Notes: generated from the letters alone by a model not told the origin. DNA of 64,000 nt from Oscillospiraceae bacterium (GCA_020024615.1 JAHHTP010000003.1:19066-83065), one strand, 5' to 3'; positions 1 through 8,769 are shown, counted from the stretch's first letter. Program-made: numbers and translations.

Positions 1-33
1 TCCTGCTTCAAACAAGTAATACGCATATTCGTC

Positions 34-114
34 TTAAAATCTGTCTAACATATATGCTTTCCTGCCTTTATTGATGTTGAGATTATCCAATTTACGGCAT
101 AATTCCCCTCTCAA
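34..114 (-). pseudogene. short broken reading frame at the left edge
   Basis: On the minus strand a TTG preceded by AAGG opens a 26-codon frame (it starts MRGELCRKL) that ends in TAA at 36-34. Past this stop the same frame stays open to the window edge and reads DEYAYYLFEAG, which looks like continued protein. A single GAA-to-TAA change would restore one frame. A promoter lies just upstream at 132-159. I do not recognise the protein. It could be a tiny real gene, a nonsense-mutated gene or chance. Confidence 0.25.
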
Positions 115-131
115 ATACGCCTTATTACTTC

Positions 132-159
132 ATTATATCACAGTTTTTAACGATTGCAA
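132..159 (-). promoter_or_regulatory. sigma-A-type promoter, leftward
   Basis: Read on the minus strand, TTGCAA (159-154) and TATAAT (137-132) are separated by 16 bp. It points off the left edge, toward the short broken frame at 34-114. Confidence 0.45.
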
Positions 160-244
160 CTTATTATTGAAATTTTTTTGTAATCATTGACAAAAAATTC
201 TAATCCTCTTATCAAAACATTTGCGCTCTAAAATCGATAATAAA

Positions 245-273
245 TTGACAAATATTTCTCAAAATGCTATAAT
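245..273 (+). promoter_or_regulatory. consensus promoter of the flavodiiron gene
   Basis: A perfect TTGACA (245-250) and a perfect TATAAT (268-273) are 17 bp apart. The promoter lies downstream of the upstream in-frame ATG at 221, so translation cannot begin there and the start at 347 is supported. A second TTGACA at 187-192 has only a weak TATCAA partner. Confidence 0.85.
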
Positions 274-346
274 AGCTATGGGAAATATCTATCATTTGAA
301 TGGGGTATCCCATAAACCTACTAATTTGACAAGGATGGATTTTATT

Positions 347-1546
347 ATGTATCAAGTTAAAAAAATCAAAGAAGATTTATACTGGGTCGGAGCAAACGAC
401 CGCCGCTTATCCCTGTTCGAGAATGTATACCCGCTGACTCACGGCGTGTCCTATAACTCTTATCTAATGCTGGATGAAAAAACCGTTTTATTTGACACTG
501 TTGATAAAGCTGTTGACCAGCAGTTCTATGAAAATATCACTCATGTATTAAATGGTCGTTCCCTGGATTATTTAATCATCAACCATATGGAGCCGGATCA
601 CTGTGCTTGCATTGAGTCCATCTGCACCAAATATCCGGAAGTACAAATCGTCTGCAATGTAAAAACAGAAGCTATGATCAAACAGTTCTTCAATTTCAAT
701 ATTGATGGACGCACTGTTATCATCAAAGAAGGCGATAAACTGGAGACTGGCCGCCACACTTTAACCTTCGTTATGGCTCCGATGGTTCACTGGCCGGAAG
801 CAATGGTCACCTATGACTGCACCGATAAAATCCTGTTCTCCGCAGATGCATTCGGCACCTTCGGTTCTCTTGACGGCAGAATGTTCGCTGATGAAATGGA
901 TTTTGAGAACAAAATGCTCGATGAAGCTCGTCGTTACTATACTAATATTGTTGGTAAATATGGTCTGCAAGTAAATGCACTGCTTAAAAAAGCATCTACA
1001 CTGGAAATCAGCATGGTTTGCCCTCTGCATGGTCCGGTTTGGAGAAAAAATATCGGCTGGTTTATCGATAAATATCTCAAATGGGCTTCCTATATTCCGG
1101 AAGATAAAGCTGTTATGATCGCATACGGCTCCATCTATGGTCATACCGAAAATGCTGCTGAAATCTTAGCATCCGCACTGAATGATTTAGGTGTAAAAGA
1201 TGTTATGATGTACGATGTTTCCAGCACCGATAACTCTGTTATCATCTCCGAATCATTCCGTTGCAGCCACCTGGTATTCGCTTCTGCAACCTATAATCTG
1301 GGAATTTTCGTTAAAATGGAAGAAACCGTTCATGACTTGGTTGCACACGCTATTCAGAACCGCACCATTGCTGTTATTGAAAACGGAAGCTGGGCACCAA
1401 GTGCTGGCAAACTCATCCGCGAGCAAATGGCAAAACTAAAAAATTGTACCGTTCTGGAAGACAATATCTTAGTCAGATCTTCTGTCAAAGAAGACAATCG
1501 TGCACAGCTGCTTGCATTGGCAGAGAAAATCGCAGCAGATTTTTAA
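347..1546 (+). CDS. FprA-family A-type flavodiiron protein
   Basis: This 399-residue cytosolic enzyme reduces O2 to water and/or NO to N2O at a non-heme di-iron site, with electrons passed through FMN. The N-terminal metallo-beta-lactamase-like domain carries all seven iron ligands: H80, E82, D84 and H85 in HMEPDH, then H148, D167 and H228. The C-terminal flavodoxin domain starts near residue 250 with the FMN loop GSIYGHTENA. Length matches the family (about 400 residues). The start at 347 is chosen because AAGGATGG lies 10 bp upstream and the consensus promoter at 245-273 falls inside the longer frame. It is monocistronic and probably gives oxygen tolerance to an anaerobe. No rubredoxin partner is adjacent. 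Confidence 0.95.
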   Translation: MYQVKKIKEDLYWVGANDRRLSLFENVYPLTHGVSYNSYLMLDEKTVLFDTVDKAVDQQFYENITHVLNGRSLDYLIINHMEPDHCACIESICTKYPEVQIVCNVKTEAMIKQFFNFNIDGRTVIIKEGDKLETGRHTLTFVMAPMVHWPEAMVTYDCTDKILFSADAFGTFGSLDGRMFADEMDFENKMLDEARRYYTNIVGKYGLQVNALLKKASTLEISMVCPLHGPVWRKNIGWFIDKYLKWASYIPEDKAVMIAYGSIYGHTENAAEILASALNDLGVKDVMMYDVSSTDNSVIISESFRCSHLVFASATYNLGIFVKMEETVHDLVAHAIQNRTIAVIENGSWAPSAGKLIREQMAKLKNCTVLEDNILVRSSVKEDNRAQLLALAEKIAADF

Positions 1547-1566
1547 TCACATAATTCCATGACGAA

Positions 1567-1607
1567 AAAGCCTTTTACACCCGCATCTGTCCTGTGTAAG
1601 AGGCTTT
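1567..1607 (+). terminator. probable terminator after the flavodiiron gene
   Basis: A 14-bp stem with one G-U pair (arms 1567-1580 and 1594-1607) follows the stop codon by 20 bp. The downstream T-run is weak, so termination may be partial. Confidence 0.55.
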
Positions 1608-1692
1608 CATCATATATTGTAAATCCGGTAAAAATATGATAAAATAAAACAGTAAGAAACAATACAAAGCAGAAACTGGAGGTCAGCAAAAC

Positions 1693-3627
1693 ATGGATGC
1701 ATATTTAAAAGCAATGAAATCTGGACAGAAATACTATCGACATCGCAGTGCCGAAGGTAAATATCCATATCTGCATGTTCTGGACGAAATGATCACCGAA
1801 ATTGATATTGTTGCCGAAAACAGCCTGGGAACCATAGAAATTCCAATGGAGCTGATTGTGGGAACCAAAACGGTTGGCCGTAGAAATGCTTTTGCCGGCA
1901 ACTTTATGCCGCTTTTGGATCCCAAAACCGAATTTGCAGCCAAATGGTCGATTTTGTATGAATCACTTGAAACCGAAGGTCTGAATGAACCGATCAAAGC
2001 ATATGAATATATGGGCTACTTCTATGTACAAGAAGGCAATAAGCGCGTATCAGTCATGAAATCACTCGGTGCGGTCAGCATTCCTGGCTCTGTCATTCGT
2101 CTGGTTCCGGAGCGTACCGAAGGCAAATTAAATCGGATTTATTATGAATTTCTGGATTTCTATAAAATTACTGGCGTCAACTATCTGATTTTCCACCATG
2201 AGGGTGGATATACCAAACTGATGTCAATGCTGCCGTATACTACTACGAGATGGACTTCTGAGGAACGCGGAGATTTCAGAAGTGTATACTCCATCTTTAC
2301 AAAAATGTTTTATGAATGTGGTGGCGATAAGCTAACCGATGTATCACCTGCTGATGCTCTGGTGCGCTATATGCAGATTTATGGCGGTTTTTCCATTCTG
2401 CATAAACAAACCAGCACTGAGATTAAAAATGCACTTAATCTGATGTGGAAAGAAATCATGGCACTTCAACCGCATGAAGCCGCACAGTTTTCCATGCAGC
2501 CGGAGAATTTTGACAAAAAAAATAATTTTATCGCTGGTATGTTCGGAGAAAATAAACCCAAACAAATTACAGCAGCTTTTATTTTTTCTGGTACTTCCCA
2601 AAATTCCAGCTGGAATTACGGACATGAGCTTGGTCGAAAAACACTCGAACAGGAGTTCCCTGCCAAAATGCTGGTCACAAAGGTTTACGATAATGCTAAT
2701 ATGGACAATATCGAAGCAAAAATTGACCAGGCGATAACCGACGGCTGTAATGTAGTGTTCACCACCAGTCCTATTTTCCTGCACACTACCTTAAAAACAG
2801 CGCTCACCTATCCAAATATTAAGTTTTTAAATTGCTCCCTCAATACCAACCATCCGACCATCCGCACCTATTATGCCAGAATGTATGAGGTAAAATTCCT
2901 GCTTGGTATTATTGCTGGTGCGATGACCCAAACCGGCAAGGTAGGCTATATCGCCAATTCCCCGATCGTTGGAGAACTTGCCAATATCAATGCATTTGCC
3001 ATTGGTGCAAGAATGGTCAATCCAAATATCGAGGTTCGGATTGACTGGTATGGTATCGTTGATAACAATCCAGAGCAGAATCTAATTAATGCTGGTGTAG
3101 ACCTGATTTCTGGCAAGGATTGGATCGTTCCAGAATCACAGGACAGACATTTCGGTCTTTACGAACTGAACAGCGATAAACCTAACATTGCAATGGCAAT
3201 GCTTAACTGGGGAGATCTGTACGAAAAAATGGTGCAGTCTATTCTAGATGGTAATTGGGAGGATGAGGCGAAATCCAAGCGCGCAATTAACTACTGGTGG
3301 GGCATTTCATCTGGTGTAGTCGATATCATCTGTGGTTCAAGTGTTCCGCAAAGTGTGAAACAACTGGTACACATCCTGAAACTGGGGATTGCATCCGGCG
3401 TTGTTAATCCGTTCTCTGGCATTCTGCACAGCCATGATGGAGTAATCCTCGAAAACGAAAACAGTTTTCTCAAGCCGGAAGAAATATTGAAGATCGATTG
3501 GCTTCTAGATAATATTATCGGCAGAATACCGGAATCATCCGAACTTAATGTAGCCGAGCAGATTAAAATGCGCTTCCAAAGCATTGAACCACTGACCGAT
3601 GTCAAAGGCAACATTAACTCACAATAA
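1693..3627 (+). CDS. cytosolic ParB-like/BMP-family fusion protein
   Basis: A 644-residue protein with two parts. Residues 1-160 contain EGNKRVSVMKSLGA (114-127), which resembles the ParB/sulfiredoxin nucleotide-binding motif. From about residue 290 to the end the sequence resembles the BMP (basic membrane protein, PF02608) periplasmic-binding fold that in transporters binds purine nucleosides. There is no signal peptide or lipobox and no ABC permease or ATPase nearby, so it is probably an intracellular sensor or enzyme rather than a transport receptor. GGAGG lies 9 bp before the ATG. The metallophosphoesterase gene follows 17 bp downstream, so the two are probably co-transcribed. The domain calls are by eye; the function is unknown. 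Confidence 0.75.
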   Translation: MDAYLKAMKSGQKYYRHRSAEGKYPYLHVLDEMITEIDIVAENSLGTIEIPMELIVGTKTVGRRNAFAGNFMPLLDPKTEFAAKWSILYESLETEGLNEPIKAYEYMGYFYVQEGNKRVSVMKSLGAVSIPGSVIRLVPERTEGKLNRIYYEFLDFYKITGVNYLIFHHEGGYTKLMSMLPYTTTRWTSEERGDFRSVYSIFTKMFYECGGDKLTDVSPADALVRYMQIYGGFSILHKQTSTEIKNALNLMWKEIMALQPHEAAQFSMQPENFDKKNNFIAGMFGENKPKQITAAFIFSGTSQNSSWNYGHELGRKTLEQEFPAKMLVTKVYDNANMDNIEAKIDQAITDGCNVVFTTSPIFLHTTLKTALTYPNIKFLNCSLNTNHPTIRTYYARMYEVKFLLGIIAGAMTQTGKVGYIANSPIVGELANINAFAIGARMVNPNIEVRIDWYGIVDNNPEQNLINAGVDLISGKDWIVPESQDRHFGLYELNSDKPNIAMAMLNWGDLYEKMVQSILDGNWEDEAKSKRAINYWWGISSGVVDIICGSSVPQSVKQLVHILKLGIASGVVNPFSGILHSHDGVILENENSFLKPEEILKIDWLLDNIIGRIPESSELNVAEQIKMRFQSIEPLTDVKGNINSQ

Positions 3628-3644
3628 AAGAGGGGAGAGAAAAT

Positions 3645-4271
3645 ATGAAAATTCTGGTTTTATCCGATCACGAAAGCCCGGCACTCTGGGATTATTTTGA
3701 CAAGAAAAAGCTTGCCGGGGTAGATCTGATCATATCCTGCGGCGATTTGAAGGCAGAATATCTCTCTTTTCTGGTAACATTTACCTCTGCTCCAGTGCTC
3801 TATGTTCACGGCAATCACGATGAGCGTTATGAAAAGCAGCCACCAGAAGGCTGTATCTGCATTGAAGACAAGATATTTGTATATAACGGCGTGCGAATTT
3901 TAGGACTTGGCGGCTCCATGCGTTATCGTCCAGGAAAATATCAATACACCCAGGAAGAAATGTTACATCGTGTCAAAAAATTAAAGCTTAAGCTCTGGAA
4001 ACACAAAGGATTTGATATTCTGGTCACACATTCCCCAGCATTCGGTCTGAATGACGGTTCCGATTTAACACATACCGGGTTCAAAGCATTTAATATGCTG
4101 ATTGATGAATATTCACCACATTATTTTCTGCATGGACATGTTCATTTAAATTATGGCAGAAATCCGAGAATGTGTAAACACGGAAATACCATTATTATCA
4201 ATGGCTTCGAACGCTATATGTTCGAATACGATCCACTTGCCTTAAAAGAAGAACAAAAAGAAAGTATTTAA
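3645..4271 (+). CDS. calcineurin-like metallophosphoesterase
   Basis: A 208-residue predicted dinuclear-metal phosphoesterase. The ordered family motifs are visible: LSDHES near the N-terminus (D8, H9), CGDLK, GNHDE, VTHSP and the C-terminal GHVH. No membrane segment is present, so it should be cytosolic. GAGGGGAGAG gives a strong ribosome site. It lies 17 bp after the ParB-like/BMP gene and before a strong terminator, forming a two-gene operon. The substrate cannot be told; a cyclic nucleotide or phosphorylated metabolite linked to the ligand of the BMP partner is speculation. Confidence 0.88.
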   Translation: MKILVLSDHESPALWDYFDKKKLAGVDLIISCGDLKAEYLSFLVTFTSAPVLYVHGNHDERYEKQPPEGCICIEDKIFVYNGVRILGLGGSMRYRPGKYQYTQEEMLHRVKKLKLKLWKHKGFDILVTHSPAFGLNDGSDLTHTGFKAFNMLIDEYSPHYFLHGHVHLNYGRNPRMCKHGNTIIINGFERYMFEYDPLALKEEQKESI

Positions 4272-4280
4272 TGTAAAGAA

Positions 4281-4320
4281 AAGGCTGTACCCTGAAAATT
4301 GAGGTACAGCCTTCATTTTT
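4281..4320 (+). terminator. rho-independent terminator
   Basis: A perfect 11-bp stem (4281-4291 with 4303-4313) is followed by CATTTTT. It ends the operon on the plus strand and sits just beyond the stop of the convergent flavodoxin-like gene, so it may act in both directions. Confidence 0.85.
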
Positions 4321-4324
4321 ATAA

Positions 4325-4759
4325 TTAAGCTTTCTCGTATAAATCTTTTGCAAACGCAACAGCTTTGTTGATATGATCGTCATTCAGCTTTTCAGAAGAG
4401 AAGAAGCCTTTTTTCAGAGCAATACCACATTTTCCAACAATTTCAACACCGTTTGCTTTCAACATATCCTCAAGTTCCGGAGCATTGCCGGAATCGTCTT
4501 TGCCGATTACAACAAGAGCAACGGTAGCTGCTCTTCTCGGAACGATCTCTTTGCAGAATGCCATCAGTTTTTTATCCAATTTACCATAGTTTTCTAAAAC
4601 AAAAAATACTAAAGTCTGACCTTCACACGGATATGCCGGCGGAACTTTATCACTTTTTACTTTCAGAGCGCGACCCATTGCGGTAGCAATCAAATCCGGA
4701 TTGCCGTTTACCTCCTCCTCTTTTTTAACCGTATACAATACCTGTACTTTTTTTGCCAT
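4325..4759 (-). CDS. flavodoxin-like domain protein
   Basis: A 144-residue cytosolic protein whose strand-helix pattern (VQVLYTV, TLVFFVLENYG, TVALVVIG, GVEIVGKCGIAL) resembles the flavodoxin fold. The FMN phosphate-binding loop expected after the first strand (T/S-x-T-G-x-T) is replaced by KKEEEVNGNPD, so classical FMN binding is doubtful. AAGGAG precedes the start by 7 bp. It is a single gene, convergent with the metallophosphoesterase operon. Electron carrier or non-redox scaffold are both possible. Confidence 0.7.
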   Translation of the reverse strand: MAKKVQVLYTVKKEEEVNGNPDLIATAMGRALKVKSDKVPPAYPCEGQTLVFFVLENYGKLDKKLMAFCKEIVPRRAATVALVVIGKDDSGNAPELEDMLKANGVEIVGKCGIALKKGFFSSEKLNDDHINKAVAFAKDLYEKA

Positions 4760-4959
4760 CTGATTTTCTCCTTCATGTGCATAATTGGAATTGTGTAATG
4801 TAAAAATACAACGATATACCTTTTATATCTTAGCATATTTTCAGATAAAAGTCAAAGCAAAAGGCTCAATTTTTTAGAAATATTTCAAAAATATTACAAA
4901 TTGTTTTCAGATTTCTAAATAAAAAAGCAATATACTGTCTATCGCTTTATATATTGTTC

Positions 4960-4968
4960 TGGTATAAT
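4960..4968 (+). promoter_or_regulatory. extended -10 promoter of the beta-helix gene
   Basis: TGGTATAAT is an extended -10 element about 26 bp upstream of the start codon. No good -35 is seen, as is usual for extended -10 promoters. The stretch from 4760 to 4959 is AT-rich and holds nothing else I can support. Confidence 0.5.
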
Positions 4969-4994
4969 AAGGAAAAACAAAAAGGGGTAGACCT

Positions 4995-7259
4995 ATGAAT
5001 ACTTTTTATGTTTCACCACTTGGCAATGACCAAAATCCTGGCAGCAAAACAGCACCTTTTGCCACCCTGCAAAAGGCAGCAGATAAAGTTTCCAAAACTC
5101 CTGCTCAAATCATGGTTACTGCTGGCACCTATTATCTAGATACACCGCTAACTCTGACAGAAAAGCATAGCCATATCCATTTTATTTCTGAAAATGCCGT
5201 GTTAACTGGTGCAAAACCGATTCAAAATCCGGCGATACACTCTTACTCGGACACCATCCGATTCATTCAACTAAAGCCACATACGCATATAGACGGATTT
5301 TTAATTGATGGAAAACAACAGATGCTCTCTCGTTTTCCAGCCTATGATGAAAGCCAGTCATTACAGGGCAGCACCTCTTTGGAGGCGGTAAAACGACGCG
5401 CACAAAACTGGACAAATCCACAGACCGGATTTGTCCGCACTCTACATGATCGACTGTGGGGCGGCAATTCCTTCACCATCACCGGCAAAGATGATACCGC
5501 GCCGCATGGTCTTTCCTTGCACTGGATTGGCGACAATAATCGTGGAAATGGCATCTATACTGGAAAACATGCCATGGTCGTGGAAAATATTTTTGAAGAA
5601 CTCCAAAATCCAGGTGAATGGTTTTATGATGAAGTCTCCGGCACTCTTTATTTTATTCCTCCTAAGGACGCAAAAATGCAAACCTTGCAGGTTGTACAAA
5701 CCGAATGCCTTCTGCAAGTGTCCGGTGAAGACATCACCTTTGACGGCTTTACCTTTGAAAACACCGCCCGCACTATGTTTACACAACCCTATATCCCACT
5801 GATGCGTGGAGACTGGTGCGTTGCTCGCATTGGCGCAGTGCTGATGCAAAACTGCAATCATGTTCGACTTCTCAACTGCACCTTCCAAAATATTGGCTCT
5901 CACGCCATTTTCATTGATGGACATAACCGCAGAATCACCATTGACCATTGCCATATTAAAAATATTGGCGCTTGTGGTATTTTGCTCGCTGGCCACCCAG
6001 ATTCTTGCCGAGAACCATCTTTCTGGGACAGCATTCCACCATTCGAAGCAGAAAATGGCTTTGTCCATAAAACCGACATCACCGATACCACAGTAGGCCC
6101 TGCAAAAGAGCTGTATCCAAAACATATTAAAATTACCGAAAACCACATTGAAAACATTGGTATCTACGAAAAACAGTCTAGCCATATCGCACTTTCGGTC
6201 AGCTTCGATGTCAAAATGCTGCACAACACACTGCACACCGGTCCGCGTGCCGGTATCAATATCAATGACGGCACCTTTGGCGGACATGAAATTGCCTTCA
6301 ATGATATTTTTGATATGCAGAAAGAAACCGATGACCATGGCATGTTCAACTCTTGGGGACGCGATCGTTTCTGGAGCCTTGGCGGATTTGACACCAACGG
6401 AAATAATGGTTTAGAAAAATCAAAATATGTAGATCTGGACATCCTTGCTCCTACTGAAATCCATCATAACCGCATTCATTTTGCCTCACGCTTAGATAGT
6501 GGCTCTACCTTCGGTATTGATTTAGATGACGGTTCCAGCCTTTACCATATTCATCACAACCTCTGCCTTGGCATGGGAATCAAACTGCGGGAAGGTTTTC
6601 GTAGAAATGTACACCATAACATTTTAATCGGTGCGCCGTTTAACCTGCACTGCACCTACGAAAATTCACAGGATGTTATTACCGAAAATCTCGTATGCTG
6701 TGATACTCCGTATGTGCTTGCTGCCACCGATGAACAACGGTTTGCCGTCAGCAACGATACCATTTCCGGCAACTATTTCACTTCAGCACCAAATCTACCT
6801 GCATTCTGGGAAAAAGTCGGATTTGATGCGCCAGTACAAATTGTAAAACCGATCTTTGCAGATCCAGAGAAAAATGACTATGCTCTGCTTTCTCCAAAGC
6901 TAAAAGGTTTTGAACAATTCGGCCATATCGCATATGGTCAGACAAACTGTCCAGTTTCCTGTCCACCATATGTTTCACCAGCCGATTCAGCCAAAACACA
7001 GACCGCCTTCTGGTTCGGTGCGCAGATATCTTCTCTGGATGATGCTCTGATGTCCGCAACTGGAGCTGGAAGCAAAGAAGGTGCCTGCATCGTCTATCTA
7101 TCCCCGCAATGTGAAGTGTCCGCCCGTGGATTACTTAACATGGATGTTATCCAAAGCATCGGCAATACCCCAATCAAATCGCTTGACGATCTGCTACACA
7201 CTGCACCGGATGCAGAACCGATCACCATTATTCGCAATCAAAAGAAAATCACAATCTAA
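4995..7259 (+). CDS. right-handed parallel beta-helix protein with PDZ-like C-terminus
   Basis: A 754-residue protein. The N-terminus (FYVSPLGNDQNPG, then PFATLQKAA) is typical of secreted-type beta-helix polysaccharide enzymes, and residues of about 60-640 are repeats rich in N, H and I with motifs such as IHHNR and VHHNI. The last 70 residues (GLLNMDVIQSIGNTPI, then IIRNQKKITI) look like a PDZ domain. There is no signal peptide, so it is probably cytosolic. Related architectures occur among glycoside hydrolases such as GH110 and polysaccharide lyases, but I cannot assign a family or a catalytic residue. It is monocistronic, between an extended -10 promoter and a terminator. Confidence 0.8.
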   Translation: MNTFYVSPLGNDQNPGSKTAPFATLQKAADKVSKTPAQIMVTAGTYYLDTPLTLTEKHSHIHFISENAVLTGAKPIQNPAIHSYSDTIRFIQLKPHTHIDGFLIDGKQQMLSRFPAYDESQSLQGSTSLEAVKRRAQNWTNPQTGFVRTLHDRLWGGNSFTITGKDDTAPHGLSLHWIGDNNRGNGIYTGKHAMVVENIFEELQNPGEWFYDEVSGTLYFIPPKDAKMQTLQVVQTECLLQVSGEDITFDGFTFENTARTMFTQPYIPLMRGDWCVARIGAVLMQNCNHVRLLNCTFQNIGSHAIFIDGHNRRITIDHCHIKNIGACGILLAGHPDSCREPSFWDSIPPFEAENGFVHKTDITDTTVGPAKELYPKHIKITENHIENIGIYEKQSSHIALSVSFDVKMLHNTLHTGPRAGININDGTFGGHEIAFNDIFDMQKETDDHGMFNSWGRDRFWSLGGFDTNGNNGLEKSKYVDLDILAPTEIHHNRIHFASRLDSGSTFGIDLDDGSSLYHIHHNLCLGMGIKLREGFRRNVHHNILIGAPFNLHCTYENSQDVITENLVCCDTPYVLAATDEQRFAVSNDTISGNYFTSAPNLPAFWEKVGFDAPVQIVKPIFADPEKNDYALLSPKLKGFEQFGHIAYGQTNCPVSCPPYVSPADSAKTQTAFWFGAQISSLDDALMSATGAGSKEGACIVYLSPQCEVSARGLLNMDVIQSIGNTPIKSLDDLLHTAPDAEPITIIRNQKKITI

Positions 7260-7264
7260 CACTT

Positions 7265-7300
7265 ACCACCTGTGTCCTTCTGGGATGCAGGTGGTTTTAT
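7265..7300 (+). terminator. terminator after the beta-helix gene
   Basis: Stem ACCACCTG (7265-7272) pairs with CAGGTGGT (7288-7295) and is followed by TTTAT. Confidence 0.7.
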
Positions 7301-7306
7301 CATACC

Positions 7307-7335
7307 AAAAAGCAGGAAAGCAAAAACTTCCCTGC
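7307..7335 (-). terminator. terminator of corrinoid cluster 1
   Basis: On the minus strand GCAGGGAA (7335-7328) pairs with TTTCCTGC (7319-7312), followed by TTTTTGG. It lies 24 bp beyond the stop of the corrinoid gene. Confidence 0.75.
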
Positions 7336-7358
7336 TTGTCATATCCATTGAGCTAGTA

Positions 7359-7994
7359 TTAGTTTTTAAAGAAACTTAAAGCAACCTCTGCTGCACTTGC
7401 TGCGTCAGAAGTATAAGCATCTGCTCCGATTTCATCAGCAAATTTCTGCGTTACCGGTGCGCCGCCTACCATTACTTTTACTTTATCGCGTAAACCTGCT
7501 GCTTTTAGTGCCTCAATAATCTCTCCCTGGTTTACCATAGTTGTGGTTAGCAGTGCAGATAAGCATACGACTTTTGCTCCACTCTCTTTTACTGCTGCTA
7601 CAATCTTATCTCCGTCTGCGTCTACACCTAAGTCTATGCACTCGATCCCAACGCCTTCCATCATCATTTTAACGAGGTTTTTACCGATGTCGTGCAGGTC
7701 GCCTTTTACGGTGCAGATTACTGCTTTGCCTACTGGCTCTACTCCCTCTTTGGTCAGGTATGGTTTTAAGATTGCTACACCCTGATTCATTGCACGTGCT
7801 GCAATTAACACTTCCGGAACATATACTTTGTTCTCTTTGAATTTGTCACCAATCTCTACCATGCCGGAGATTAATCCGTCATTTAAGATTTCTTTTGCAG
7901 TGATTCCTTCTTCCAGCGCCTGGTTTACCAGTGCTTTGACATCTTTTGCTTTGCCTTTCTGAAGCATTTCATTGATCTGAGCGGTAATAGACAT
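7359..7994 (-). CDS. corrinoid (B12-binding) methyltransferase protein, copy 1
   Basis: A 211-residue cytosolic methyl carrier of the MtaC/MtbC/MttC type. Residues 1-85 form the helical cap domain and 90-211 the B12-binding Rossmann domain with D99-L-H101-D-I-G104, whose histidine is the expected lower cobalt ligand. The protein is identical to the product of 26961-27596. A GTG/ATG frame opens further upstream, but the start at 7994 is preferred because the copy begins there and the identity ends there. It is the last gene of a leftward cluster after two URO-D proteins and a MetH-activation-like protein. The methyl donor is unknown. Confidence 0.93.
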   Translation of the reverse strand: MSITAQINEMLQKGKAKDVKALVNQALEEGITAKEILNDGLISGMVEIGDKFKENKVYVPEVLIAARAMNQGVAILKPYLTKEGVEPVGKAVICTVKGDLHDIGKNLVKMMMEGVGIECIDLGVDADGDKIVAAVKESGAKVVCLSALLTTTMVNQGEIIEALKAAGLRDKVKVMVGGAPVTQKFADEIGADAYTSDAASAAEVALSFFKN

Positions 7995-7995
7995 T
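7359..7995 (-). repeat. near-identical gene-sized repeat, copy 1
   Basis: Base-by-base comparison with 26961-27597 (offset 19602) shows one difference in 637 bp, at 7368 (A) versus 26970 (G), silent in the protein. The match ends immediately outside the coding sequence on both sides. Direct orientation. Confidence 0.95.
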
Positions 7996-8088
7996 GTTCT
8001 TTCCTCCATTTGTCATGCCGAACATGCCGGCTTACTTTATTTACAGCCCCTGCCTTCTGTAAAAAGCAGATAAGCCTAAATACAAAAA

Positions 8089-8769
8089 TTATTGAATCCG
8101 TTTTGCGCGCCTGTTCGGACAATCATCCAACGGACAGTACATACAGTTTTCATAATGTTCTTCGCTTAAAAACTGAATACCCGACATACTCTTGCTCGGA
8201 ATCATCAAGAAACTTTCCGCATAATACACACCAATCGTCTTCTTGATAAAATCATTTCCGCCTAATATGTTAAACTGCAATTCCTCACCAGTAATCGGCC
8301 ATGCCGCTAAAGAACCCGGATTAACCGCAGCAAGATATTTTTCAATCTGATATTCCAATTTCACATAAGTATAATACTCTTTAAACATTTTATCCAGATA
8401 GACGATTTTAATCTGATCAGCCCAGTATTCAGCCAACGGATCGTCGCTGTACCCTGTAGACCAGTCATTCAGCTCTGTACCACAGGTGATAATATACGGA
8501 AAACAGCGGTGCTTACCCTTCAGCTTTTCAGCAACAAAAGGAGAATCTATCTCAACACCATGAACCTTTACGGTTTTGCTGCTTTCAACCTGAAACACGC
8601 CAAACAGTGCCTTCGGATATGCAATCTTTTCTGCTTCAGCAATCATATCAAGAATTTCTTCTTCTGTATCTTCATTGCTGAGTTTCAAAAGTCTCTTGAT
8701 TTCTGCCTCAGATAACTTGATGTCAGTCAGCTCACCGACATAAAAATCCCCTGTTTTCGTAATTTTCAT
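8089..8769 (-). CDS. stand-alone MetH activation-domain-like protein
   Basis: A 226-residue cytosolic protein resembling the AdoMet-binding reactivation domain of B12-dependent methionine synthase. The C-terminal block NPGSLAAWPI, then MIPSKSMSGI, then CMYCPLDDCPNRR matches family members found beside corrinoid proteins. The cysteines in CMYCPLDDC may bind a metal or act in redox chemistry. GGGGAGAG precedes the ATG. It lies 30 bp after the upstream URO-D gene and 94 bp before the corrinoid gene. It probably rescues cob(II)alamin on the corrinoid protein, taking the place of the RamA/RACo-type ATP-dependent activator, which is absent here. Confidence 0.85.
   Translation of the reverse strand: MKITKTGDFYVGELTDIKLSEAEIKRLLKLSNEDTEEEILDMIAEAEKIAYPKALFGVFQVESSKTVKVHGVEIDSPFVAEKLKGKHRCFPYIITCGTELNDWSTGYSDDPLAEYWADQIKIVYLDKMFKEYYTYVKLEYQIEKYLAAVNPGSLAAWPITGEELQFNILGGNDFIKKTIGVYYAESFLMIPSKSMSGIQFLSEEHYENCMYCPLDDCPNRRAKRIQ

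Noticed and set aside
187..215. Second promoter for the flavodiiron gene
   Set aside because: A perfect TTGACA is present but the partner at 17 bp is only TATCAA, and a consensus promoter lies nearer.
1693..3627. Naming the BMP-like protein as an ABC transporter substrate-binding protein
   Set aside because: No signal peptide, lipobox or transporter genes; an extra N-terminal domain is present.
5442..6338. 298-codon antisense ORF inside the beta-helix gene
   Set aside because: No ribosome site, no recognisable domain, and it lies fully inside a well-supported gene on the other strand.
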